Assembly: GCA_013693915.1 (NCBI GenBank)
Contig: CP059264.1
Location: 1,725,170-1,731,634 of the forward strand
Origin: Dechloromonas sp.
GTDB lineage: Bacteria; Pseudomonadota; Gammaproteobacteria; Burkholderiales; Rhodocyclaceae
DNA: 6,465 nt
Reading direction: 5' to 3'
A program made the translations under genes and the position numbers. Shown in pieces: positions 1 to 6,465 of this stretch (position 1 is the stretch's first letter; every line of letters begins with the position of its first letter). The notes below the pieces were generated by a model, which saw only the letters and a program-made list of their open reading frames with translations, was not told where the DNA came from and searched no databases.

Positions 1-228
1 AAAGCCGGTATCGCGATTTCCAACGAAGTCGAACTGCGCGAACGCCTGGCCGAGGCTCAGCGCTGGCGCTATGCCTTCCAGACTCTGGCCGCCAATGGCA
101 AGGTCATCGGCATCTGCTTCGAGGATCATTCCGCCGGCCGCAACGAGGCCGAAATCAGCCGCACCTTCAACGAGTTCCGGTTTCCGGAAAAGACCAGGGC
201 GGTCTTCTCGGCCAACCTCAAGCACTAG
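1..228 (+). CDS. 3' end of an unrecognised gene (partial, 75 codons visible)
   Basis: An open frame runs from the first base of the window to a TAG stop at 226-228, giving 75 residues with no start inside the window. The visible protein is hydrophilic and mixed in charge, with no membrane segment, and ends in FSANLKH. Codon choice favours G/C in third positions as in the neighbouring genes, which supports real coding. Residues around IGICFEDHSAGRNEAE look like a compact folded domain, but I do not recognise the family and assign no function. The gene converges on ettA, with a GC-rich hairpin between the two stops. Only the C-terminus is visible, so the total length is unknown. Confidence 0.72.
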   Translation, partial: KAGIAISNEVELRERLAEAQRWRYAFQTLAANGKVIGICFEDHSAGRNEAEISRTFNEFRFPEKTRAVFSANLKH

Positions 229-276
229 ATTACCAGATCACAGTTTCGGCTTTCCGTTTCGGCGGGGAGCGGAAAG

Positions 277-302
277 GGACGGGCGCCAGACGGCGCCCGT
301 CC
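277..302. terminator. Strong GC hairpin between convergent genes, candidate bidirectional terminator
   Basis: Perfect 11-bp inverted repeat GGACGGGCGCC / GGCGCCCGTCC with a 4-nt loop (288-291). It sits 48 bp past the + strand stop at 228 and 81 bp past the ettA stop at 384. On the - strand the stem is followed by CTTTCC, a short pyrimidine run; on the + strand there is no T-run. A weaker 7-bp stem (CTTTCCG 250-256 with CGGAAAG 270-276) abuts it, and a 6-bp stem (313-318 with 326-331) lies on the ettA side. The hairpin is certain, but the lack of a good U-tract makes intrinsic termination only probable. Confidence 0.55.
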
Positions 303-383
303 TGCCTTCAACGGCTGCCCCAGCCGCAGCCCGTCTTCGCGGCGCGGAGTTTCCCGCCGGTCCGGGAGGTGCAAGAGCAACGA

Positions 384-2045
<1,662 letters not shown>

Positions 2046-2096
2046 CAATTATTTCCAGTTTGCTCAGTATGTTGCTGATGATTATTAAGGTAGATT

Positions 2097-2749
2097 CTAC
2101 TGTCCGATATCGATGATTGCATCGACGACGACCGACGAGCCGGAGAGCAGCAGCACATCGCCGCCGACGCGCACGTAGCGGTGGCGCGGCGGCGGAGGTG
2201 GCAGGCGCTGGACGAGATCGTAGGGCAGCGGATAGTGACGACATCCCGCGGCAGGGGATGGCCGCGGTTCCACCTCCGGGCGTGACCCGGCGGCATGCAC
2301 CCGTTGTGCTTCCTGGCCAGGCCGGGCGGGCAGTGGCCGCGGCTGAACTCGCCGCCGTAGTAGTCGTTGATGATGTAGCGATCGCTGTCGCCGAAATGGA
2401 TGGTGACCGCGGGGCCGCCGGGATGGTAGCCACGGTCGGGAGGGCCGCCGTAGCCATAGCCGTAGCCGTGCTCCGGATTCCCGTCATGGCCGTACCCGCG
2501 TTCCCGTGGCGGAGCGACATAACCGTAGCCATTCGGCGGTGGCGGGTTGCCATAGCCGTAGCCGCGCTCCCGCGGTTCGCCGGAACGATGACCGTAGTCG
2601 CGGCGGTCATCGCGGTCGTCGCCCTGGCTGTTGCCGTCCTGTCCCTTGCCGTGCTTGCCGCCCTTGTCGGCGAGGACAGGCGTGCCCGCGAGCAATGCGC
2701 TCAGGGCCAGCACGGCCAGGCGGGAAATCCTTGAGGTATCTGTCTTCAT
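2097..2749 (-). pseudogene. RcnB/CigR-like secreted protein, broken by an apparent 1-nt deletion
   Basis: The first frame starts at ATG 2749 with a signal peptide (MKTDTSRISR, then a hydrophobic LAVLALSALLAG core, cleavage likely after VLA at residue 27). A low-complexity Gly-Tyr/Pro region follows (about 61-109), then CPPGLARKHNGCMPPGHARRW and RGHPLPRDVV to residue 171 at 2237. The family-typical C-terminus, YPLPYDLVQ then HRYVRVGGDVLLL and VVVDAI, continues in another frame from 2234 to a TAG at 2099-2097. One missing base between 2237 and 2236 explains the break; adding a T would read DVVYYPLP. The restored protein would be 217 aa, close to RcnB/CigR-type periplasmic proteins. Without repair, the first frame runs on to a TGA at 2047-2045. 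Whether this is a true mutation or a sequencing error cannot be told here. The role of the family is poorly defined; the periplasmic location is inferred from the signal peptide. No clear ribosome binding site is seen before 2749. Confidence 0.75.
2423..2569 (-). repeat. Degenerate Gly-Tyr-rich tandem repeat inside the RcnB/CigR-like gene
   Basis: About residues 61-109 of the secreted protein repeat units such as RERGYGYGNPPPP, NGYGYVAPP, RERGYGHDGNP and HGYGYGYGGPP. At DNA level this is a recurring GGCTACGG(C/T)TATGGC-type unit with drifted spacing. Such low-complexity linkers are common in this family and vary in length between strains. Confidence 0.6.
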
Positions 2750-2941
2750 GAATGTTCGGACCGAATCGGAAAGCTCCAAGTCACGAGGCTTGGCCGGGAA
2801 TGACCAGCCTTAACTTGGGTTTCCGCTGCAGCGGGAAGTCCGGCGCAGCCGGCGCGGCAGGGCGATTTCCCGGGTTCCCGTGGCCCGAAGGCGAGTGGTG
2901 CGATCGGTCGCGGCCCGGCGCCGGGCCGCGACTGTCACGAA
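2750..2941. other. Intergenic stretch between bactofilin and the RcnB/CigR-like gene
   Basis: 192 bp with no convincing gene. It holds the 26-bp palindrome listed separately and a smaller palindromic stem at 2820-2837 centred on CCGCTGCAGCGG. I found no convincing sigma-70 or sigma-54 promoter for the downstream - strand gene, nor a Shine-Dalgarno for it. Confidence 0.5.
2907..2932 (-). terminator. Perfect 26-bp GC palindrome just past the bactofilin stop, candidate terminator
   Basis: Each 13-nt arm is GTCGCGGCCCGGC followed directly by its exact reverse complement, with no spacer. On the - strand it begins 10 nt after the bactofilin TAG (2944-2942), the usual place for a transcript-end hairpin. 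The tail after the stem is CGATCGCACC, without a T-run, so it may act as an RNA 3'-end stabiliser or with Rho rather than as a classic intrinsic terminator. Confidence 0.5.
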
Positions 2942-3535
2942 CTACGTCCCGACGGCGCTCAGGGCGGGGACTGTCTCGTTGCGCGCGCGTTGCTGCAGCG
3001 ACTTGTCGGCCGAAAGCGTATTGACGTCGCCGCACAATTCGCCGCCCTCATCGACAACCAGTTTGCCGTAGCGAATCTTGCCGTTGACCCGTCCCGTGGC
3101 ATGGATGATCAACTGCGAACGGGCGGTGAGTTCGCCCTCGAAACGGCCGTGGATCTCGGCGATATCGATACTGACCTTGCCGGTGAACGCGCCCTGTTCG
3201 GCAATGCGCAGCACGCGGCTGTCCATCGTCGCTTCGACGCGCCCTTCGACGACCAGCGTGTCGCAATCGAGAATCTCGGCGCCCTTGAGCTTGACGTCGG
3301 GACCGACGATCAGGCGAGCTTCCGATGCACTGTTGTCAGCGCGAGCCTCCGCTTCGGCCGGCGCCGGCGCGGGGATCGCCGGGTCCACGGAAGTACTCTC
3401 GGCCTGGAGGGCGGCCCTCGTGGTGAGATCGGCGACCGGCTGAGTGCCGGGTGCCGCGCCGGGAGTGAGGAAGCCGCGGATGTCCTTGCGGACGATCGCG
3501 TCGTCACGGCTCGAAGGGACTTGCTTGGTGAACAT
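2942..3535 (-). CDS. Bactofilin (polymer-forming cytoskeletal protein)
   Basis: A 197-aa protein. Residues 1-73 are disordered-looking, rich in Ala, Pro and Glu. Residues about 74-172 form the bactofilin beta-helix (polymer-forming cytoskeletal, DUF583 type) with regular hydrophobic ladders and glycines: LIVGPDVKLKGAEI, DTLVVEGRVEA, IAEQGAFTGKVSI, AEIHGRFEGELTA, LIIHATGRVNGKI, LVVDEGGELCGDV. The tail 173-197 is short and polar. Bactofilins self-assemble without nucleotide at the inner face of the membrane and position peptidoglycan enzymes or other envelope factors. The ATG at 3535 is chosen because AGAGGAG lies 5 nt upstream; a longer frame to 3604 lacks a ribosome binding site and would swallow the sigma-54 promoter. 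Transcribed divergently from glrK, with an apparent sigma-54 promoter and GlrR-type sites upstream. Which envelope process it serves cannot be told from sequence. Confidence 0.93.
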   Translation of the reverse strand: MFTKQVPSSRDDAIVRKDIRGFLTPGAAPGTQPVADLTTRAALQAESTSVDPAIPAPAPAEAEARADNSASEARLIVGPDVKLKGAEILDCDTLVVEGRVEATMDSRVLRIAEQGAFTGKVSIDIAEIHGRFEGELTARSQLIIHATGRVNGKIRYGKLVVDEGGELCGDVNTLSADKSLQQRARNETVPALSAVGT

Positions 3536-3540
3536 GGAAT

Positions 3541-3547
3541 CTCCTCT
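3541..3547 (-). promoter_or_regulatory. Ribosome binding site of the bactofilin gene
   Basis: AGAGGAG on the - strand, with a 5-nt spacer (ATTCC) before ATG 3535. It is the strongest Shine-Dalgarno in the window and decides the start codon. Confidence 0.85.
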
Positions 3548-3574
3548 GTTAGCGGTTGACAGTGCAAAAACGTC

Positions 3575-3590
3575 AGCGATTACCATGCCA
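3575..3590 (-). promoter_or_regulatory. Sigma-54 (-24/-12) promoter of the bactofilin gene
   Basis: Read on the - strand from 3590: TGGCATG-N4-TCGCT, preceded by C. The sigma-54 consensus is YTGGCACG-N4-TTGCW. The invariant GG (3589-3588) and GC (3577-3576) are separated by exactly 10 nt, and the only core mismatches are T for C in the -24 element and C for T in the -12 element. The predicted start of transcription is near 3564, leaving a leader of about 29 nt that contains the strong ribosome binding site. A sigma-54 activator gene (glrR) lies in the adjacent operon. Confidence 0.62.
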
Positions 3591-3591
3591 G

Positions 3592-3597
3592 AGTATA
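3592..3597 (-). promoter_or_regulatory. Possible sigma-70 -10 element overlapping the sigma-54 promoter
   Basis: TATACT on the - strand (one mismatch to TATAAT) lies immediately upstream of the -24 element. The best -35 candidate is TTGTTG at 3618-3613 with a 15-nt spacer, which is weak. Overlapping sigma-70 and sigma-54 promoters are known at enterobacterial glmY, so a basal promoter here is plausible but not well supported. Confidence 0.28.
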
Positions 3598-3609
3598 TTG
3601 ACAATGTAA

Positions 3610-3622
3610 AATCAACAAAATG
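3610..3622 (+). promoter_or_regulatory. IHF-like site between sigma-54 promoter and activator sites
   Basis: AATCAACAAAATG matches the IHF consensus WATCARNNNNTTR at 8 of 9 defined positions, in the most A/T-rich part of the region. Its centre is about 52 bp upstream of the predicted bactofilin transcription start, between the promoter and the GlrR-type sites, where an IHF bend normally helps a sigma-54 activator reach the polymerase. Confidence 0.42.
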
Positions 3623-3626
3623 CGAG

Positions 3627-3654
3627 CGATATCTTATCCAGATTCGAGATATTG
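3627..3654. repeat. A/T-rich inverted repeat between promoter and operator array
   Basis: CGATATCT (3627-3634) and AGATATTG (3647-3654) form an 8-bp imperfect inverted repeat with one G-T pair and a 12-bp centre. It could be an operator for another regulator or simply a curved A/T-rich spacer; I cannot assign it. Confidence 0.35.
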
Positions 3655-3665
3655 CCGGCTTTGCT

Positions 3666-3683
3666 TGTCGTGAAATGGCGACA
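3666..3683. promoter_or_regulatory. GlrR-type operator 1 (exact TGTC-N10-GACA)
   Basis: TGTC GTGAAATGGC GACA is an exact match to TGTC-N10-GACA, the motif bound by GlrR upstream of glmY in enterobacteria. Its centre is about 110 bp upstream of the predicted bactofilin sigma-54 start, a normal enhancer distance. Confidence 0.68.
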
Positions 3684-3697
3684 ACGATCTGCGCTCT

Positions 3698-3715
3698 TGA
3701 CGCAATTTGGCGACC
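3698..3715. promoter_or_regulatory. GlrR-type operator 2 (degenerate)
   Basis: TGAC GCAATTTGGC GACC matches TGTC-N10-GACA at 6 of 8 positions. It starts 32 bp after operator 1 and 34 bp before operator 3, about three helical turns each, and shares the right-arm context GGCGAC with operator 1. The regular spacing is the main reason to count it as a site. Confidence 0.42.
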
Positions 3716-3730
3716 GGCCGGCGATGACGC

Positions 3731-3759
3731 TTGTCGGCGAAAAGCGACAGAATTTTAAC
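3731..3759 (+). promoter_or_regulatory. Weak sigma-70-like promoter candidate for the glrK operon
   Basis: TTGTCG (3731-3736, 4 of 6 to TTGACA) and TTTAAC (3754-3759, 4 of 6 to TATAAT) are separated by 17 nt. The -35 element coincides with operator 3, which would allow GlrR to affect its own operon. A second -10-like hexamer, TAGAAT at 3769-3774, has no good -35 partner. Evidence is modest. Confidence 0.25.
3732..3749. promoter_or_regulatory. GlrR-type operator 3 (exact TGTC-N10-GACA)
   Basis: TGTC GGCGAAAAGC GACA is a second exact match. Its centre is about 176 bp upstream of the predicted bactofilin start and about 146 bp before the glrK start codon. It also overlaps a weak sigma-70-like promoter facing glrK. 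Confidence 0.66.
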
Positions 3760-3886
3760 CATCTGATTTAGAATGAAATTCGTGCAGCGGCCCTGACCGG
3801 ATCAGGCATCCGGAACGTATGGCGGGTGGCTGCGCTTGCGCTGGTTGCGGGCTAAACTTCATCCATTTCAAGAACAACGATCCTGC

Positions 3887-5296
3887 ATGTTCCGCATCTC
3901 ATTCCGCCAGGCCATGCTGGCCGGCTTCGTGTTGATCGTCGTCCTTCTCGGCGGCACATCGTTGCGCAGCTGGCTCGTCGTCGAGCGGTTTGTCGAGCAG
4001 AGCCGGATGAATGGCGAGCAGGCGCTGCAGGTCGCGGCCTGGATCCAGGAACTGGGCGAGCGCACGGTCGACCTCGCGCGCAGCGCCAGGCAGTTCCAGG
4101 TATTGCAGGATCCGGTGATCCGTCAGCGCTTCGATGACCATCTCGGACAGGCGCTGGCGATAGTCGATCGCCTCGATTCCCTTTCCGCCAAGCCGCTCCG
4201 ATCGCTGCTTGGCGAATGGCGGATGCGCGCCGACGCACTGCGCAGCGGGCTCGATCAGGGTCTGCCGGCGGCGGAGCTGGCTCCGGTCATGGGCAGTCTG
4301 GCCGAGATCAACGGCTTGCTCAAGGGTGCGGGACAGCACTGGATCGATACCCGGAACAGCGCGCTTCTCGGCGAGCTGGAGGCCAGCAGGCTGCGTCTCG
4401 GCGGACAGATCGGTCTGGCGCTGGCCGGGGCGCTCCTCGTCGCCATGGCCATCGGCTGGTGGCTGGTCCGTCCCTTGCGCAATCTCGAGCGGGTGATCGC
4501 CCGGCTCGGGGAGCAGCGCTTCGACGAGCCGGTCGTCGTCGGCGGACCGGCCGACTTCCGTCAGCTTGGCCGGCAACTGGACTGGCTGCGGCAGCGCCTC
4601 GCGGAACTGGAGGCGGACCGCGAGCGGATGCTGCGCCATGTGTCGCACGAGCTCAAGACCCCGCTGACCGCCCTGCGCGAAGGCGTGGCACTCCTCCAGG
4701 AAGAGGTTCCCGGGCCGCTCGGGACCGCCCAGTTCGAGGTTGTCAGCATCCTCCAGAACAACGTGATTGCCTTGCAGCGCCAGATCGAGGGACTGCTGAG
4801 CCTGAACGCGGCGGCTTTCGATAGCAGCCGCCTGGTCCGGCGTCCGGTCGATGTTCATGCGTTCCTGGTCGACGCCGTCCGCCGCCACGAGTTGCACGGC
4901 AAGGCCCGGCACCTGACGCTGACAATCGAGGCGCCCGATCTCCATGTTCCCCTCGATCGCGAAAAGCTGGCGGTGATCGTCGACAACCTGCTTTCCAATG
5001 CCATCGATTTCAGTCCGGAGGGCGGCGAAATCCGCCTGCTGGCAAGTGTGGACAGCGGCAAGCTGCGGCTGGAATGCGTCGATCAGGGCCCTGGCGTTGC
5101 CGAGGACGATGTGGAGCGGATTTTCGAGCCCTTCGTTCAGGGTCGACGAAAGCCATCGGCGCAGCGGCTGGGGAGCGGCGTCGGCCTGTCGATCGTGCGC
5201 GAACTGGCGCGCGCGATGGGCGGTCATGTCTGCGTGCTGCCCAGCGATACTGGCGCCCATTTCTGCGTGGAACTACCCAATGACAAGAAAAAGTAA
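3887..5296 (+). CDS. glrK: GlrK/QseE-type sensor histidine kinase
   Basis: A 469-aa inner-membrane kinase (E. coli GlrK/QseE is about 475 aa). TM1 is at about 8-29, the periplasmic sensor at about 30-172, TM2 at about 173-194, and HAMP at about 195-245. The H-box HVSHELKTPLTALREG has phospho-acceptor H254; the N-box is DNLLSNAIDF (366-375), G1 is DQGPGV (399-404), the F-box is FEPFVQG (413-419) and G2 is GSGVGLSIV (429-437). The segment REG.ALL...V.GPL...Q.EVVSIL and the order kinase-lipoprotein-sigma-54 regulator identify it as GlrK rather than a generic kinase. It should phosphorylate GlrR on an envelope signal, modulated by QseG. ATG 3887 is used because TM1 starts straight after it; the frame extends to a TTG at 3836 without support. 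The ribosome binding site is weak. Its 3' end overlaps qseG by 17 nt. Confidence 0.91.
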   Translation: MFRISFRQAMLAGFVLIVVLLGGTSLRSWLVVERFVEQSRMNGEQALQVAAWIQELGERTVDLARSARQFQVLQDPVIRQRFDDHLGQALAIVDRLDSLSAKPLRSLLGEWRMRADALRSGLDQGLPAAELAPVMGSLAEINGLLKGAGQHWIDTRNSALLGELEASRLRLGGQIGLALAGALLVAMAIGWWLVRPLRNLERVIARLGEQRFDEPVVVGGPADFRQLGRQLDWLRQRLAELEADRERMLRHVSHELKTPLTALREGVALLQEEVPGPLGTAQFEVVSILQNNVIALQRQIEGLLSLNAAAFDSSRLVRRPVDVHAFLVDAVRRHELHGKARHLTLTIEAPDLHVPLDREKLAVIVDNLLSNAIDFSPEGGEIRLLASVDSGKLRLECVDQGPGVAEDDVERIFEPFVQGRRKPSAQRLGSGVGLSIVRELARAMGGHVCVLPSDTGAHFCVELPNDKKK

Positions 5297-5867
5297 CCCT
5301 CCGCACGCGGGTTCGCCGGCGATGTCCGCCCGCGCGGCGATGATCGCGCTTCACTTGCTCGTCGCCGGATGCGCCGTCGCGCCAGCCGCCGCCCCGCCAT
5401 CCGCGCCGGCTGCCGGTCCATCGGCGGCGGCGGGCGACGATGCCGGCCCGCTGTCGGCGCTGGCGTACTACCAGACCTTGCAGCGCATGACGCCAGTGCA
5501 GATCGCCCGCGAGAGCAAGGCGCTGGCGGCCTTGCCGGCGACGCCGAACACCCAGGTGCGGATCGCCATGGTGCTCGGGCATCCGCGCGGGCAGCCCGAC
5601 CTGGCGCGGGGGCTGACCCTGCTCGAGGCGGTGCTCAAGTCCACCGACCCGGGCGCCGTCGGCCTGCATCCGCTGGCGCGCCTGCTCGCCGACAACTATG
5701 GCGAGCGCCACAAGCTCGACGGGCAACTCGACAAGCAGGGTCAGCAGTTGAAGGACAGCCAGCGCAAGGTGATCGAACTCCAGGAAAAGATCGACGACCT
5801 GGCCGACATCGAACGAACCCTGCCGCAACGTCCGCCGGCCACGCGCCCGGCCGGCGCCGCCAGATGA
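5280..5867 (+). CDS. qseG: QseG/YfhG-like outer-membrane lipoprotein
   Basis: A 195-aa lipoprotein between kinase and regulator. The signal segment MIALHLLVAGC has lipobox VAGC with Cys31 as the lipidated residue; Ala at +2 fits outer-membrane sorting. An Ala/Pro-rich linker (32-58) follows, then a helical body, and a coiled coil at about 143-178 ending KVIELQEKIDDLADIERTLPQRPP. This is close to the E. coli YfhG ending, which also has a heptad helix followed by L-DIERQL-RKP, and is the best evidence for family membership. The protein is shorter than E. coli QseG (about 237 aa), mainly in the middle. In E. coli, QseG contacts the periplasmic part of the kinase and tunes its activity. ATG 5280 overlaps glrK by 17 nt with GTGGA upstream; ATG 5322 (Cys17) is an equally good signal-peptide start. 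The stop TGA overlaps the glrR ATG (ATGA), implying coupled translation. Confidence 0.84.
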   Translation: MTRKSNPPHAGSPAMSARAAMIALHLLVAGCAVAPAAAPPSAPAAGPSAAAGDDAGPLSALAYYQTLQRMTPVQIARESKALAALPATPNTQVRIAMVLGHPRGQPDLARGLTLLEAVLKSTDPGAVGLHPLARLLADNYGERHKLDGQLDKQGQQLKDSQRKVIELQEKIDDLADIERTLPQRPPATRPAGAAR

Positions 5868-6465
5868 ATCCGGCGCCCGGCGCCGGCGGCGCCCACATCC
5901 TCGTGGTCGACGACGACGAGGACATTCTGCGCCTGCTTTCCATCCGCCTGCGCGCCCGCGGCTTCCGGGTGTCGACCGCGGCTTCGGCCGAGGAGGCGCT
6001 GGGCCGCATCGCGGTCGATCCGCCGCGCGCAGTGGTCAGCGACGTGCGCCTTCCCGGGCGCGACGGCCTCGCGCTGTTCGACGAAATCCGCGGCACCTGG
6101 CCAACCCTGCCGGTGATCCTGCTGACCGCGCACGGGACGATACCTGACGCGGTCGACGCCACTTCAAGGGGTGTTTTCGGTTACCTGACCAAGCCTTTCG
6201 ACAGCCAGTTGCTGCTGGAAAAGATCGACTTGGCCCTGCAACTCTCCGCCGCGAGCGGCACCGAGGGTTCGGGCGACCCGCTCGCCGCCGGCGGGCAGTC
6301 CGGGGACTGGCTGGAGGGCATCATCTTCCGCAGTTCCAGGATGTCCGAACTGATGGCGGAGGCGCGCATGGTCGCCGCTTCCGACGCCAGCGTGCTGATC
6401 CGGGGCGAGAGCGGCAGCGGCAAGGAGGTACTGGCGCGCGCCATTCACCGCGCCAGTCCGCGTGC
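5864..6465 (+). CDS. glrR: GlrR/QseF sigma-54-dependent response regulator (5' part, cut by window end)
   Basis: Starts at ATG 5864 in an ATGA overlap with the qseG stop and stays open to the window end, showing 200 of an expected 440-450 residues. The receiver domain (about 10-127) has acidic D16/D17, phospho-acceptor D60 in VVSDVRLPGRDG, T88 in LLTAHGTIPDAV and K110 in GYLTKPFD. A linker (128-150) leads into the AAA+ sigma-54 activator domain: IFRSSRMSELMAEARMVA, then Walker A GESGSGKE (181-188) and AIHRASPR. The runs TAHGTIPDAV.AT..GVF..LTKP and AR.VA.SD.SVLI.G.SG.GKE match E. coli GlrR closely. The GAFTGA loop, Walker B and DNA-binding helix lie beyond the window. When phosphorylated by GlrK it should activate sigma-54 promoters from TGTC-N10-GACA sites, three of which lie upstream of glrK in this window. 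Confidence 0.93.
   Translation, partial: MNPAPGAGGAHILVVDDDEDILRLLSIRLRARGFRVSTAASAEEALGRIAVDPPRAVVSDVRLPGRDGLALFDEIRGTWPTLPVILLTAHGTIPDAVDATSRGVFGYLTKPFDSQLLLEKIDLALQLSAASGTEGSGDPLAAGGQSGDWLEGIIFRSSRMSELMAEARMVAASDASVLIRGESGSGKEVLARAIHRASPR

Larger units (their letters stand above)
3536..3886. other. 351-bp divergent regulatory region between bactofilin and glrK
   Basis: No protein gene is supported here. The bactofilin-proximal half (about 3536-3655) is more A/T-rich than the rest of the window and holds the leader, sigma-54 promoter, IHF-like motif and inverted repeat. The middle (3666-3749) holds three GlrR-type sites. The glrK-proximal part (3760-3886) holds no motif I can support firmly. 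In enterobacteria the equivalent position upstream of glrK is occupied by the small RNA gene glmY; I see no GlmY-like RNA here. Confidence 0.7.

Noticed and set aside
2094..2099. TAGAAT on the - strand as a -10 for ettA
   Set aside because: It overlaps the stop codon of the upstream gene and the hexamer 17 nt upstream (ATGCAA) is not a credible -35.
3557..3575. TGAC-N11-GTCA inverted repeat in the bactofilin leader
   Set aside because: Short arms, opposite arrangement and different spacing from the GlrR motif, and it overlaps the -12 region and start site; likely chance.
3598..3603. Exact TTGACA hexamer on the + strand, possible -35 for glrK
   Set aside because: At 16-18 nt downstream the sequence is GTGCGAG-like with no -10 resemblance; the nearest A/T hexamer (TATCTT, 3630) is about 26 nt away.
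3827..3842. Possible sigma-54 promoter facing glrK (TGGC followed by GC at N10)
   Set aside because: GG-N10-GC spacing holds, but the -12 TT is missing and the visible TTGC is two bases out of register; much weaker than the - strand promoter at 3590-3575.
3899..5260. 453-codon open frame antisense to glrK
   Set aside because: It shadows an intact kinase gene with all motifs; long antisense frames are expected in high-GC coding DNA.

Overview
The window is GC-rich DNA that looks like a proteobacterial chromosome. The gene set and protein style (EttA, a GlrK/QseG/GlrR operon, a bactofilin, a sigma-54 promoter) fit a gammaproteobacterium or, more likely, a betaproteobacterium of the Rhodocyclales type. 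That placement is inference from protein style only; no rRNA or tRNA is present to confirm it.

Layout: (1) 1-228, + strand, the 3' end of a gene I do not recognise. (2) 229-383, a convergent intergenic gap with a strong GC hairpin. (3) 384-2045, - strand, ettA, encoding a complete ABC-F translation factor. (4) 2097-2749, - strand, a secreted RcnB/CigR-like protein gene broken by an apparent one-base deletion. (5) 2750-2941, a gap with a perfect 26-bp palindrome just past the bactofilin stop. (6) 2942-3535, - strand, a bactofilin gene. (7) 3536-3886, a divergent regulatory region. (8) 3887 to the window end, + strand, a tightly overlapping operon: sensor kinase glrK (qseE), lipoprotein qseG (yfhG) and the start of the sigma-54 activator glrR (qseF).

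The most interesting part is the 351-bp divergent region. Facing the bactofilin gene it carries a good sigma-54 (-24/-12) promoter, then an IHF-like motif, then three sites of the form TGTC-N10-GACA (two exact, one degenerate) spaced 32 and 34 bp apart. That is the GlrR recognition motif and the promoter order known for the small-RNA gene glmY in enterobacteria, where glmY lies directly upstream of glrK. Here the place of glmY is taken by a divergently transcribed bactofilin. The simple reading is that GlrK and QseG sense an envelope signal, GlrR-P binds the three sites, and sigma-54 polymerase transcribes a cytoskeletal/peptidoglycan-organising protein instead of a small RNA. The motifs are visible directly; the regulatory link is inference.

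No CRISPR array, insertion sequence, tRNA or rRNA was seen.
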